Shown: piece after piece, positions 39,654 through 49,086 of the stretch | Layout: every line of letters starts with the position of its first letter | Numbering within the stretch: the stretch's first letter is position 1 | Assembly (NCBI GenBank): GCA_036558545.1 | Contig: DATBFJ010000101.1 | Span: forward strand, 1-64,000 | Direction of reading: 5' to 3' | DNA length: 64,000 nucleotides | From: JALYGJ01 sp036558545 | GTDB lineage: Bacteria > Chloroflexota > Limnocylindria > Limnocylindrales > CSP1-4 | Made by a program: the position numbers and the translations under genes | Notes under the pieces: generated by a model | Databases searched by the model: none | What the model saw: only the letters and a program-made list of their open reading frames with translations | What the model was told of the DNA's origin: nothing

Positions 39654-40994
39654 TCAGGGCACCAGCTGATCGGGCGGGATCAGCCAGCCATTGATTGTCG
39701 ACTTGACGTCGGTTCCCTCGTCGTTGGCATCCTCCTCGTCCTCGGTGAAGATCACGAGACCCCCTGGGCCAAGCGCCGAGGCGCCGTACTGGTTGAAGGA
39801 ACCCCCGAAATCGCCGAGTGACCGCCATGAATTGCCGTCTGCGGAGAGCCAAAGCCGACCGGTCTGATAGGTCATGTCGTCCTGGTCCGTCGTCGAGCCA
39901 ACCGCGACGTACGCGCTGTCATTCGAGTGGACCTCGTTCATAAGAGCGTTCTCGAATGAACCGTCCGCGGCGCTCGTTTGAGCCCACGACGTTCCATCCG
40001 ACGAAAACATCGTCAGCGCGACGGAGGGCGACGTGTCGCCTTCTGCATAGCCGACCCCGACAACGCCGCCTGGGCCGGATGAGACGCTCGCCACCAGGGC
40101 GCCGGTGACCGACGGCGCGGTTGCGTTCGAGTAATGAATTCCGTCGGTCGAGGACGCAGCCACGAGCTGTGTGTCCTCGATGCTGTCGACGAACTGCGAG
40201 CCGAAGGCGACAAGTCCGGGACCGCCGGCGCCCATCGAATCGACGGGATCAAGCTGGCCGATCCCCGTTGACGGTGTCCATGTCAAGCCGTCCGAGCTCG
40301 TCCAGACAGTCGTGGTGCCGTTGTCGTCGGCCGCGGCTCCCCACGCTACGAGCGTAGTGCCCCAAGCAGTCACCCCGTCGAACTCAGCCTGGAGAATGCT
40401 CGAAGGTTGCGCGAGCTGCTGCCACGCGCCGCCGTTAGTCGACTTGAAGATGACCAGGCCGGCATTCGGATCTTGGGTGCACTCGTCGTCCAGAATGTCC
40501 GAGCACGTTTCGAACTGGCCGAACATGTAGACGTCGCTACCAACGGCGACGACGTAGCTCGGCGAAACATCGAGGAACGCAGGATCCACCTGTTGCTGCC
40601 AGGTCGAGCCGTCAGATGACGTCCACGTGATCCCCTGGTGCAGTCCGAAATAGCCCTGGTCCGTTCCGGCGAAGCCGATGGCCATGTAGCCACTCGGTGT
40701 GACTGCTACCCCGGTGACTTCGTATGCCGAGCCCTGGGGAAAGCTCGCCATCGGCGTCGCGATTCCTGCCGGCTGCGGCGTGCCCGGTGCGCCCGCTACT
40801 TGGGTGGCCTCGGCGCCTGGCGGGCTCTCCTGCGGCTGGTTGGTTCCCCCGGGCCGCTGCGCAGGGGGCGGCAGAGTCGGGTGAATGGCATTCGCGCTGG
40901 GACCGCAGCCAAGGATTGCGAGACTGAGCACGGCGCCCAGGAACACGCGCAGACGCAGAGACACGGCTATCACCCGCCTATGGTCGCCGAACAT
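39654..40994 (-). CDS. Lipoprotein with sialidase-like beta-propeller repeats
   Basis: 446 residues. The signal peptide ends in a clear lipobox (LSLAILGCGPS), followed by a Pro/Gly-rich linker. At least five blades share the motif T/SSDGxxW (TWTSSDGSTWQQ, VWTSSDGLTWTP, MFSSDGTSWAQ, WLSADGNSWRS), characteristic of sialidase/WD-like propellers, without catalytic Arg triad evidence. Probable surface binding or scaffolding protein. It lies 11 bp after the ATP-grasp gene. Confidence 0.83.
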   Translation of the reverse strand: MFGDHRRVIAVSLRLRVFLGAVLSLAILGCGPSANAIHPTLPPPAQRPGGTNQPQESPPGAEATQVAGAPGTPQPAGIATPMASFPQGSAYEVTGVAVTPSGYMAIGFAGTDQGYFGLHQGITWTSSDGSTWQQQVDPAFLDVSPSYVVAVGSDVYMFGQFETCSDILDDECTQDPNAGLVIFKSTNGGAWQQLAQPSSILQAEFDGVTAWGTTLVAWGAAADDNGTTTVWTSSDGLTWTPSTGIGQLDPVDSMGAGGPGLVAFGSQFVDSIEDTQLVAASSTDGIHYSNATAPSVTGALVASVSSGPGGVVGVGYAEGDTSPSVALTMFSSDGTSWAQTSAADGSFENALMNEVHSNDSAYVAVGSTTDQDDMTYQTGRLWLSADGNSWRSLGDFGGSFNQYGASALGPGGLVIFTEDEEDANDEGTDVKSTINGWLIPPDQLVP

Positions 40995-41005
40995 CGACTC
41001 TGGCG

Positions 41006-42166
41006 TCAGCGCAGTCGCTGGATCTCTTGCGCGGCACCGATCAGGTCGTCCTCGTCGGGACCGCGCAGGACGTACGCGTGATCACCCATGGCTGCCGCAA
41101 ACATGCGGTCCATGCGCGCCTCGAGAATGACGAGGTCACCGAAGCGGTCCATCACTTCGTGGTGACTCAGCGTGTAGGGCCGGTCATCGCGACGCATGAC
41201 GTAGAGGCACGCGAACGGCCGTGTTATGACCGCCTCGAACTGGCCACGCACGACCACGTTGGCCCACTCCTGGTAGAAGTCGAAGTCGTTGGCGAAATTC
41301 ATCATGTCGACCGACAGGCCTCCCGCTGGCCGCATGTTTATCTCGAGCGCAACCAGGCGGCCGTCGTTCAGCCGGAACATCTCGAAATGGAACGGCCTCT
41401 CGCGCACGTCGAAAGCACGCGCCATGGCGCGGCCCACGGTCCGCACGTCGTCCGCGATCTCACGCGGGATCCAGTAGTACAGGTCGACCTGGTCGTTGAC
41501 CGACTCCATGACTCCGGCCGAGTAGATGAACGACGAGTCGAAGACGATCTCGCCTTGCCGGCCGGCGAGGCCGTCGTAGGTCACGATCTGGCCCTCGACG
41601 AACTCCTCGACGATGTAGTCGACATCCGGCTTGTCGTGCACGTAGCGCGGGATATCGGCATCGCTCCGGAGCTTGTACGTCTGGGCGGCACCGACTCCCA
41701 CGTCGGGCTTGGCCACCACCGGGTAGCCAACCTCGTCGATCCACTGGCGCAATGACTTCTCGGTGCGGCACACGCGGCCGCGCGCAACAGGGATGCCGGC
41801 CGCCAGGAATCGTCGCTTCATCAGCGACTTGCGCTTGACCGCGGCAATCGTTCGATCGTCGAGGCCCCGGATGTTGAAGTCCGTGCGTAGCCGAGCCTCT
41901 GTCTCGAGCCAGTGCTCATTGAGCGAGTCGATCCGATCAATCAGGCCGCGCCTGCTGATGAAGTAGCCCATCGCCCGAACAAGCTGATCGTGATTGCCAA
42001 GATCATCGACCTGGTAGAAGTCGTCGAGCGCGTCACGCAGATCCGGCCGCAGCGTCTCTCTGGGTTGGTCGCAGATGCCCATCGTCGTCGCGCCCGCGTT
42101 GCGCAGGCCGACGACAAAGCGGAACCAGTTGGGCGGAAAGTGGGGCGACAGGAAGACGACGTTCAT
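41006..42166 (-). CDS. ATP-grasp carboxylate-amine ligase-like protein
   Basis: 386 residues. An N-terminal Rossmann-like preATP-grasp domain (MNVVFLSPHFPPNWFRFV) is followed by a central ATP-binding part with YPVVAKPDVGVGAAQTYK, DYIVEEFVEGQIVTYDG and the metal-binding end region VALEINMRPAGGLSVDMMN. Family members join a carboxylate to an amine or thiol through an acyl-phosphate. The partner is unknown. The ATG overlaps the FkbM gene stop, so the two enzymes probably act on the same small molecule. Confidence 0.87.
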   Translation of the reverse strand: MNVVFLSPHFPPNWFRFVVGLRNAGATTMGICDQPRETLRPDLRDALDDFYQVDDLGNHDQLVRAMGYFISRRGLIDRIDSLNEHWLETEARLRTDFNIRGLDDRTIAAVKRKSLMKRRFLAAGIPVARGRVCRTEKSLRQWIDEVGYPVVAKPDVGVGAAQTYKLRSDADIPRYVHDKPDVDYIVEEFVEGQIVTYDGLAGRQGEIVFDSSFIYSAGVMESVNDQVDLYYWIPREIADDVRTVGRAMARAFDVRERPFHFEMFRLNDGRLVALEINMRPAGGLSVDMMNFANDFDFYQEWANVVVRGQFEAVITRPFACLYVMRRDDRPYTLSHHEVMDRFGDLVILEARMDRMFAAAMGDHAYVLRGPDEDDLIGAAQEIQRLR

Positions 42167-43149
42167 GTCCGTCCGGGCAGCATCAGCAAATCAGTCTCGA
42201 TGGCACGACCGTCGGCGGCGAGCAGCCGCGCTGCCCATGCCGGTTGGAACCTGAGCCGGTTCGTGAGCGCGCACCAGCCCAGGTCGACCATTACCTCGTA
42301 GCTATCCGCGAGCAGGTCGGCGAGCTCGTCGAGGTGCGCGCGATCGCCCATCGCGCTGGCGTACTCGATGACGAGGGGCACCCCGGCGGCAAGCAGCAAT
42401 CGCGCGCCCTGCAGTACCTCGAGCTCGTGGCCCTGAACATCGATCCAGGCAAGGCCCAGATCGTCCAGCGGAATGTGCCCGCCGGCGACCTCGCCATCGA
42501 ACGTCAGAGCCGGAACCTCGACACAGTCACCGTTTCCCGTCCGGTCGTCGACGATCCTGTTGTCGCCTGCGTTGTTGCTGCCCAGTTGAAGCGTGAGCGT
42601 GCCTGGTGAAGATGACAGAGCCGCGTTGATGGCATTGACCTTGTCGCCCAGGCCGTTGCGCTCGATGTTGCGCTGCAGGAGCTCGAAGCTGGTCGGGTCG
42701 GGCTCGTAGCCGATTGCGCTGCCGAAGCCGTGCTCGGAAACGGCCGGCAGCGAGTAGACGCCGAAGTTCGAGCCGATCTCGAGGAACGTCCTGCCGCGGT
42801 ACGGCTGGCCATAGGCCTCGAGCGCGTCGTACACGACTCCGACCATCAGCGGATCCCAATCGCCCGAGGAGTACACAGACCTCGCGATCGTTCCGTCCGA
42901 GGTAGAGACGAGAACGCGCAAGCCGGCCATGTCGACTTCGACCGTCGGCTGTCTGGCGCGCAGGTCGAAGAACGCGGCCGTCTTGAGGCCGTAGCCGACG
43001 AGTGGACGGCGATGCCGGAACGACCGCTGGTTGCGCAGCCACGCGTACGCGATGCGCGCGCCTGCCTCGGCCATTGGGTGAAGCCGAACGCGTGACCGCT
43101 GCTGGTCGTAGGCAATGCTCACGCGACGGGCGCTGGTTTTGTCACTCAA
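42163..43149 (-). CDS. FkbM family methyltransferase
   Basis: 328 residues. The N-terminal 90 residues are basic (VRLHPMAEAGARIAYAWLRNQ). The SAM-binding domain has FLEIGSNFGVYSLPAVSEHG (motif I), AIGYEPDPTSFELLQRNIERNG and WIDVQGHELEVLQGARLLL, the FkbM signature. FkbM enzymes O-methylate sugars or polyketides. First gene of the leftward FkbM, ATP-grasp, lipoprotein, HtrA operon, divergent from a GT4 glycosyltransferase gene. Confidence 0.9.
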   Translation of the reverse strand: MSDKTSARRVSIAYDQQRSRVRLHPMAEAGARIAYAWLRNQRSFRHRRPLVGYGLKTAAFFDLRARQPTVEVDMAGLRVLVSTSDGTIARSVYSSGDWDPLMVGVVYDALEAYGQPYRGRTFLEIGSNFGVYSLPAVSEHGFGSAIGYEPDPTSFELLQRNIERNGLGDKVNAINAALSSSPGTLTLQLGSNNAGDNRIVDDRTGNGDCVEVPALTFDGEVAGGHIPLDDLGLAWIDVQGHELEVLQGARLLLAAGVPLVIEYASAMGDRAHLDELADLLADSYEVMVDLGWCALTNRLRFQPAWAARLLAADGRAIETDLLMLPGRT

Positions 43150-43206
43150 GGCGCGGCCGAGTCTACCCGGGCAATCTCAGCGTCCTGTGCTAATCAATAG
43201 GGAGAC

Positions 43207-44253
43207 ATGAGGATCGCACTCGTTGCCCCGCCGCTGCTGCCCGTGCCGCCCGTTCGCTATGGCGGTGTCGAGCGGATTGTCGGCGTGCTCGCCCAGGGTC
43301 TGGTCGAGCGTGGTCACGACGTCACCTTATTCGCACCGGGCGACTCGGGCTTCAACGGCAAGCTCGTCGCAACGGTTCCTCAAGGCCTGTGGAACGACGG
43401 CTTCAAGCCAGATCCCGGCGAGCAATTCCTGCACTCCGCCGACGTCGTCCTCGCACGCGCGGACGCCTTCGATGTGATCCACAACCACATGGATTACTAC
43501 GGATTCGAGATGGCCGAGAAATCGCCGGTGCCCGTCATCAGCACGCTTCATGGGCGGACTGATGACGATCCGCTCGGTGGCGAGATCCGAGCCCATCCGA
43601 AGGTCGCCCTGATCGCGATCTCCGACTCTCAGCGCTCGTTCGTGCCGGAGGGAAACTGGATCGCGACGATCCATCACGGCCTCGATTTCACGGGGGTCGA
43701 ACCAGGTACAGGCGGCGGCGACTACCTCGCGTGGGTCGGCCGCCTCTCGCCGGACAAGGGCATCGCCGAGACGGTCGATCTCGCGCGCCGCGCACGAATC
43801 AGGCTGCGCGTCGCGGCCAAGGTCCTCGATCCGCGAGAGCAGAGCATGTATGACAACGTCGTCGCCCCGGCAGCCGCCGAAGGCATTGTCGAGTTTCTCG
43901 GCGAGCTCGACGAGAAGGAACGCGACGCGCTGATGGGCGGCGCCCTGGCGACCGTCATGCTGAGCAATTGGCCGGAGCCATTCGGCCTGGTCGCCATCGA
44001 GTCGCTGGCGCTGGGTACGCCCCTTATCGCGCGTCGATCGGGCGCCTTGCCGGAGATCGTCACGAATGGCATCGACGGTTTCGTCGTCGACGACGCGGCG
44101 CAGGGGGCTGAAGCTGTGGCTCACATCGCCGGGCTTGATCGGGCGCAAATCCGGCAGCGCGCGCTCGATCGGTTCTCAGCTGCGCGCATGCTCGACGACT
44201 ACGAGGCCGTCTATCGACGCGCGGCGGAGTTCGCCGTTCACAGCGATCCCTAA
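43207..44253 (+). CDS. GT4 family glycosyltransferase
   Basis: 348 residues. The GT-B N-domain has the start RIALVAPPLLPVPPVRYGGVER and FDVIHNHMDYYGFEMA. The C-domain has YLAWVGRLSPDKGI, RIRLRVAAKVLD, EFLGELDEKERDAL and NWPEPFGLVAIESLALGTPLIA (EX7E-type nucleotide-sugar site). It resembles UDP-glucose/mannose transferases of the PPVRYGGVE subgroup. Cytosolic or peripheral; the acceptor is unknown. Confidence 0.93.
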   Translation: MRIALVAPPLLPVPPVRYGGVERIVGVLAQGLVERGHDVTLFAPGDSGFNGKLVATVPQGLWNDGFKPDPGEQFLHSADVVLARADAFDVIHNHMDYYGFEMAEKSPVPVISTLHGRTDDDPLGGEIRAHPKVALIAISDSQRSFVPEGNWIATIHHGLDFTGVEPGTGGGDYLAWVGRLSPDKGIAETVDLARRARIRLRVAAKVLDPREQSMYDNVVAPAAAEGIVEFLGELDEKERDALMGGALATVMLSNWPEPFGLVAIESLALGTPLIARRSGALPEIVTNGIDGFVVDDAAQGAEAVAHIAGLDRAQIRQRALDRFSAARMLDDYEAVYRRAAEFAVHSDP

Positions 44254-44281
44254 GACTGCAGATGTAAGTTAGATATCACTC

Positions 44282-45133
44282 GTGCGCCGTGGGCGCACAG
44301 CTGGAGGCTTTGTAAGTCCGGTGGGTTTCCTGCCCTACGTTCTCCTCGTGATGGTCCCTGGCCTCGTGCTGTCGGTCTGGGCCGCGCACCGCGTCAAGAC
44401 GACATTTGCGAAGTGGGACAAGGTCGATTCGGGCATCTCGATGAACGCGTTCGACTTTGCGCGCTACCTGCTCAACGGGCAGGGACTCAACCAGGTGACC
44501 GTCGAGCCGACGCCGGGAAGCCTGACCGACCACTACGACCCTCGCACGCGCACGCTTCGCATCTCGACCGGCGTGGCACACACGGCTGGTCGCCAATCGA
44601 GCCCCCTCGGCGGGCCGCTGGGCGGCGGCATGGGCCGCGGGATGGGCATGCCAATGGGCCGCGGCTATGCCTACGGCGTGTCGACCACAGCTGGCGACCA
44701 ACCGCTCAACGGCCGCTTGTCCGTCGCCCAGGTCGCGGTCATCGCTCACGAGGTGGGTCACGCTCAGCAGCACGCAACGCATGACCCGCTCATGTCCTTG
44801 CGCCAGCTTGTAGTCCCTGTCGCGCAGATCGGCTCCACGCTCGCGCCGTGGCTGGTGATCATCGGTGTCTTCATGCGCATCACCAACCTGGCCGTCCTGG
44901 GCCTCGTCTTCTTCGCGGCCGCGGTCGCGTTTACGTTCATCACACTGCCCGTCGAATTCGGTGCGAGCAGGCGCGCGTTGGCGTTCGTTGGGCCGCTTGG
45001 GCTGACCGGCGAGCGTGGCGATGGCGCACGTGCCGTACTCAGTGCCGCGGGCTGGACATATGTCGCAGCCGCCCTCACGGCACTGCTGACGTTCCTGTAC
45101 TACCTGACCCTCGTCACGGGCTCTCGCCGCTAG
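44282..45133 (+). CDS. Membrane zinc metallopeptidase (YugP/PF04298-like) with Gly/Met-rich insert
   Basis: 283 residues with GTG start (GTG 44321 is an alternative). It has an N-terminal helix, FDFARYLLNGQGLNQVTVE, DHYDPRTRTLRIS, the zinc motif IAHEVGHAQQH, two further helices and FGASRRALAF. This matches the neutral zinc metallopeptidase family. Unusual is the insert of about 30 residues (GGPLGGGMGRGMGMPMGRGY) between the strand before the active-site helix and the HEVGH motif. Could process membrane proteins. Confidence 0.88.
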   Translation: MRRGRTAGGFVSPVGFLPYVLLVMVPGLVLSVWAAHRVKTTFAKWDKVDSGISMNAFDFARYLLNGQGLNQVTVEPTPGSLTDHYDPRTRTLRISTGVAHTAGRQSSPLGGPLGGGMGRGMGMPMGRGYAYGVSTTAGDQPLNGRLSVAQVAVIAHEVGHAQQHATHDPLMSLRQLVVPVAQIGSTLAPWLVIIGVFMRITNLAVLGLVFFAAAVAFTFITLPVEFGASRRALAFVGPLGLTGERGDGARAVLSAAGWTYVAAALTALLTFLYYLTLVTGSRR

Positions 45134-45141
45134 ATCACAAA

Positions 45142-45175
45142 GGGGCCGGGCCGCCCAGTCGGGCGGCCCGGCCCC
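45142..45175. terminator. Strong bidirectional hairpin terminator
   Basis: A perfect 15-bp GC-rich stem (45142-45156 with 45161-45175) closed by AGTC, between the convergent zinc-peptidase and CsbD genes. No long T tract, but one of the most stable stems in the window. Confidence 0.65.
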
Positions 45176-45194
45176 AGTACTTCCGGAGACTGAA

Positions 45195-45395
45195 CTAGCG
45201 GTCGCGGTTCCAGTCGTCGGCAGCCTTGTCCACGCCTTCGCGAACGTCACCGACGCCCTCGCGAACCTGGCCTTTGGCCTGATCGATCTGGCCCTCGCGC
45301 TGCATGCGGTCGTTGCCGATCGCGTCGCCGATGTTCTCCTTGAGCGAGCCCTCGGCCTGCTCGAGCTTGCCCTGGTTCTGCTGCTCGTTGCCCAT
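45195..45395 (-). CDS. CsbD family stress protein
   Basis: 66 residues. ATG 45395 is preferred because GGAGG lies five bases upstream; ATG 45398 is one codon earlier. Two amphipathic helices with EQAEGSLKENIGDAIGND and GQVREGVGDVREGVDKAADD show the CsbD repeat. Highly charged and soluble. In Bacillus CsbD is a general-stress (sigma B) protein of unknown function. Confidence 0.88.
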   Translation of the reverse strand: MGNEQQNQGKLEQAEGSLKENIGDAIGNDRMQREGQIDQAKGQVREGVGDVREGVDKAADDWNRDR

Positions 45396-45602
45396 CATTT
45401 CCTCCCAAATCGCAGCGTTTCAGCCAGTCTTTCGGTGACTGTTACGCCAAATAACTCGGCGATAGTGGGGCCACCTCCGACACATTCGCGCGTATCGCGT
45501 CCCGGGCAGTTGCTTGCAGTCGTCTCGCCAATCGGCTCACGCTGGGATTCGGCTGTGCGCGAGTAGAATCGCGGTTGACTCACTTCGTTACCTGAGAGGG
45601 AC

Positions 45603-46130
45603 GTGGACTCCTACGACCTGCAGGGCGGCGCCCGAACCAAGAGCGCTTCAGACACCACCGCGGCTATCGGCCGCCTCGATCTGCGGACGCAGAAAGCGCG
45701 TGCTCTGGCCCGGCCTGACCCGGCAACCGTTACGCCGCAAACAAGCCTGGGTGAGGCGCTTGCACAAATGCGCGCCCACGGTGGCGACGCCATCCTGATC
45801 AAGGACAAGGGTCGTCTGGCGGGCATCTTGACGGAGCGCGACGTGCTGACACGAGTACTCGGTTCTGGCGTCGACGAAACTCAGCCTGTCTCCGCGGTGA
45901 TGACGGCGAATCCTCGCACCCTATCGGCTGATTCGTCCTTGTTTGAAGCGTTGCAGGCGATGGAGAGCGGCCATTACCGCAACGTGCCACTGACGGAGCC
46001 GGACGGTACGGTCGTTGGCCTGCTCCGGCAGCAGGATCTGATCGAGTTCATAGCGGAAGCCTTTCCGCAGGAAATCCTTAACCTACCGCCACGGCCGCAT
46101 CAGTTGATGGAACAACCGGAAGGGGCTTGA
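45603..46130 (+). CDS. CBS-pair protein upstream of korAB
   Basis: 175 residues with GTG start. A 35-residue leader is followed by two CBS motifs: ATVTPQTSLGEALAQMRAHG...ILIKDKGRLAGILTERDVL and NPRTLSADSSLFEALQAME...LTEPDGTVVGLLRQQDLI. Such pairs bind adenine nucleotides or NADH. It ends seven bases before the korA start, so it is probably in the same transcript and may sense energy charge for the oxidoreductase. Confidence 0.88.
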   Translation: MDSYDLQGGARTKSASDTTAAIGRLDLRTQKARALARPDPATVTPQTSLGEALAQMRAHGGDAILIKDKGRLAGILTERDVLTRVLGSGVDETQPVSAVMTANPRTLSADSSLFEALQAMESGHYRNVPLTEPDGTVVGLLRQQDLIEFIAEAFPQEILNLPPRPHQLMEQPEGA

Positions 46131-46137
46131 CCGCCAC

Positions 46138-47997
46138 GTGACCACACAGATCGCAGCACAGAAGGAAGTCAGCGAGAGGGAGCTCGAGCGGGTAACGATC
46201 CGCTTCGCCGGAGACTCCGGCGACGGCATGCAGCTGACGGGTACCCAGTTCACGCGCACGGCAGCCGTGTTCGGCAACGACGTCTCGACTTTGCCGGACT
46301 ACCCGGCAGAGATTCGTGCGCCTGCCGGCTCACTGCCGGGCGTGAGTGGCTTCCAGATCAGCTTCTCGTCGGCAGATATCTACACACCCGGCGATGCGCC
46401 TGACGTTCTTGTCGCGATGAACCCGGCGGCGCTCAAGACAAATATCGGCGACCTCCCGGCGGGCGGAGCATTGATCGTCAACAGCGACGCGTTCGTCGCC
46501 AACAACCTCAAGAAGGCAGGCTTCGAGAACAACCCGCTGTCAGACGGGTCGCTCAAGCAGTACACGGTCTTCGAGGTACCGATCAGCACGCTCAACACGC
46601 GCGCACTCGAAGGCCTGGACATGACCAGCAAGCAGGTCGACCTGACGAAGAACTTCTTCGCCCTCGGACTCATGTTCTGGCTTTACGAGCGCAGCATGGA
46701 GCCGACACTGCGCTGGATCGAATCGCGCTTCGGTGCGAAGCCGATCATCGCGGAGGCGAACACCCGGGCGCTCAAGGCGGGCTACGCCTTCGGCGAAACG
46801 ACCGAGATGTTCCACACGACGTACAGGGTGGCACCGGCCAAGCTTCAGCCCGGGACGTACCGCAACATCACCGGTAACGAGGCGACCGCCCTTGGTTTCG
46901 TGACGGCCGCCGCGCTGGCAAAGCGCGAACTCGTATATGGCTCCTACCCGATCACACCGGCCAGCGACATCCTTCACCAGCTTGCCAGCTACAAGAACTT
47001 CGGCGTCAAGACGTTCCAGGCAGAGGACGAGATCGCCGCGATCGGCTCCGCCATCGGCGCCTCCTACGGCGGTGCACTCGGCCTGACGGCCAGCTCCGGC
47101 CCCGGGATCGCGCTCAAGAGCGAGGCAATGAACCTGGCCGTCATGGTCGAGCTGCCGCTCGTGGTCATCGACGTTCAGCGTGCTGGGCCGTCGACCGGCA
47201 TGCCGACCAAGACGGAGCAGACGGACCTGCTGATGGGCATGTTCGGCCGCAACGGTGAGTCTGCCGTGCCAATCGTCGCGCCGGCCACGCCGGCCGAGTG
47301 CTTCGACTACGCGATCGAAGCGGTCCGTCTTGCGCTCAAGTACATGACGCCCGTCCTGTATCTGTCGGACGGCTTCCTGGCCAACGGGGCGGAGCCCTGG
47401 AAGATCCCGGACCTGGCTGACATGCCTGACATCGCGATCGCCAACCACACCGACCGCGCGACTTTCCAGCCCTATACGCGCGACCCCGAGACGCTGTCGC
47501 GTCCGTGGGCCGTCCCGGGCACGCCGGGTCTCGAGCACCGCATTGGTGGTCTCGAGAAGGCCGACATCACGGGCAACGTCAGCTATGACCCGGAGAACCA
47601 CCATCGCATGACCGTCCTGCGGCGCCAGAAGATCGAAGGCATTGCCGACGACATTCCGCCACTCGAGGTCCAGGGCCCAACCAACGGCGATCTGCTGATC
47701 CTTGGCTGGGGCTCGACATATGGTGCGATTCGGAGCGCCGTAGAGCGCCTGCAGGCCGAAGGCTGGAGCGTTGCGCACGCGCACCTGCGACATATGAACC
47801 CATTTCCGTTGAACACTGAGACGGTGCTGCGCAGTTACAAGCACGTCCTCGTCCCGGAGGTAAACCTGGGTCAGCTGTCGATGTTGCTGCGTGCCAAATT
47901 CCTGATCGATGTCGTCGGACTCAACCGGGTCCGGGGCAAGCCATTCCGAATCATCGAGATCAAGCAGGCGGCCGAAGAGCTGCTCGGCGAGAAGTAA
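46138..47997 (+). CDS. korA: 2-oxoacid:ferredoxin oxidoreductase, fused gamma-alpha subunit
   Basis: 619 residues with GTG start. The gamma domain (about 15-195) shows IRFAGDSGDGMQLTGTQFTR and GFQISFSSADIYTPGDAPDVLVAMN. The alpha (pyrimidine-binding) domain follows from about 225 with GNEATALGFVTAAALAKRE, YPITPASDILHQL, AEDEIAAIGSAIGASYGG and SSGPGIALKSEAMNLAVM. The fused order is that of KorA-type 2-oxoglutarate oxidoreductases. It forms a complex with KorB to oxidise 2-oxoglutarate (or another 2-oxoacid) to acyl-CoA and reduce ferredoxin. Confidence 0.95.
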   Translation: MTTQIAAQKEVSERELERVTIRFAGDSGDGMQLTGTQFTRTAAVFGNDVSTLPDYPAEIRAPAGSLPGVSGFQISFSSADIYTPGDAPDVLVAMNPAALKTNIGDLPAGGALIVNSDAFVANNLKKAGFENNPLSDGSLKQYTVFEVPISTLNTRALEGLDMTSKQVDLTKNFFALGLMFWLYERSMEPTLRWIESRFGAKPIIAEANTRALKAGYAFGETTEMFHTTYRVAPAKLQPGTYRNITGNEATALGFVTAAALAKRELVYGSYPITPASDILHQLASYKNFGVKTFQAEDEIAAIGSAIGASYGGALGLTASSGPGIALKSEAMNLAVMVELPLVVIDVQRAGPSTGMPTKTEQTDLLMGMFGRNGESAVPIVAPATPAECFDYAIEAVRLALKYMTPVLYLSDGFLANGAEPWKIPDLADMPDIAIANHTDRATFQPYTRDPETLSRPWAVPGTPGLEHRIGGLEKADITGNVSYDPENHHRMTVLRRQKIEGIADDIPPLEVQGPTNGDLLILGWGSTYGAIRSAVERLQAEGWSVAHAHLRHMNPFPLNTETVLRSYKHVLVPEVNLGQLSMLLRAKFLIDVVGLNRVRGKPFRIIEIKQAAEELLGEK

Positions 47998-48002
47998 AGG
48001 CG

Positions 48003-49073
48003 ATGGAAGAGCACACGACGACCACGACTAACGGCCACGGCCTCAGCCAGCAGAACCTGCAGATGCTGGAGCTGACGCGCAAGGACTTCGTCAGCGACCA
48101 GGAAGTGCGTTGGTGCCCCGGCTGCGGCGACTACTCGATCCTCGCCCAGACGCAGAAGACGATGCCCGACTTTGGCGTGCCCAAGGAGAACATCGTGTTC
48201 GTCTCGGGCATCGGCTGCTCGGGCCGGTTGCCGTACTACATGAACACCTATGGCTTCCACTCCATCCATGGTCGAGCCCCAACCCTGGCAACCGGCCTCA
48301 AGCTGGCCAACCCCGGCCTGATGGTGTGGGTCATCACCGGCGACGGTGACGCTCTGTCAATTGGCGGCAACCACATCCTTCACTCGATGCGGCGCAACGT
48401 CGACATCAAGGTCGTGATGTTCAACAACCGAATTTACGGGTTGACCAAGGGGCAGGCGTCGCCGACTTCGGAGCTCGGAAAGAAGACCAAGTCCTCTCCG
48501 CTGGGAACGGTCGACTATCCGGTTCAGCCGCTCTCGATTGCGCTCGCCGCGGAGGCAAGCTTTGTTGCTCGTTCGGTCGACACGCACACTGAGCATCTGC
48601 AGGAGACGCTCAACCGGGCCGGCTACCACCATGGCTCGGTGTTTGTCGAGGTGCTCCAGAACTGCAACATCTTCAACGACGGCGCATACCGCGACTTCAC
48701 CGAGCGCGACGTGCGAGACGATCGAATGCTCGTCCTCGAGCACGGCAAGCCAATGATCTTCGGCAAAGATCGCGACAAGGGCATTCGGCTCAATGGCATG
48801 CGCCCTGAAATCGTCACCGTGGGCGAGAACGGCGTGACCGAGGCCGACCTGCTCGTACACGACGAGACCGCCCAGGACCCGTATCTCGCCTACATGCTCT
48901 CGCGCATGTGGTGGCCGGATTTCCCGGTGCCTGTCGGCGTGCTGCGTCGCGTCGAGCGGCCGACACACGACCAGCTCGTCGTCGGCCAGATCGAAGATGC
49001 CACCACCCGCCAGGGAGCGGGCGACCTGAACAAGCTGCTGCGCAGCGGAGAGACCTGGACCGTCCAGGGTTAG
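48003..49073 (+). CDS. korB: 2-oxoacid:ferredoxin oxidoreductase, beta subunit
   Basis: 356 residues. TPP-binding features: WCPGCGDYSILAQTQ, GIGCSGRLPYYMNTYGFH, VITGDGDALSIGGNHILH, MFNNRIYGLTKGQASPTS. The cysteines in CPGCGD and the one in GIGCSG fit the proximal 4Fe-4S ligands of KorB. It starts five bases after korA. A 7Fe ferredoxin gene at 29.5 kb may encode its acceptor. Confidence 0.96.
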   Translation: MEEHTTTTTNGHGLSQQNLQMLELTRKDFVSDQEVRWCPGCGDYSILAQTQKTMPDFGVPKENIVFVSGIGCSGRLPYYMNTYGFHSIHGRAPTLATGLKLANPGLMVWVITGDGDALSIGGNHILHSMRRNVDIKVVMFNNRIYGLTKGQASPTSELGKKTKSSPLGTVDYPVQPLSIALAAEASFVARSVDTHTEHLQETLNRAGYHHGSVFVEVLQNCNIFNDGAYRDFTERDVRDDRMLVLEHGKPMIFGKDRDKGIRLNGMRPEIVTVGENGVTEADLLVHDETAQDPYLAYMLSRMWWPDFPVPVGVLRRVERPTHDQLVVGQIEDATTRQGAGDLNKLLRSGETWTVQG

Positions 49074-49086
49074 AAGAGGCAAGGCC

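Noticed and set aside
45396..45583. Possible 62-codon leftward gene upstream of CsbD
   Set aside because: No ribosome site, no hydrophobic or conserved segment, Arg/Thr-rich composition as in random frames of this DNA.
46540..47844. A 434-codon open frame antisense to korA
   Set aside because: Same reason: a shadow of a highly biased coding strand, His/Arg/Asp-rich and without any motif.
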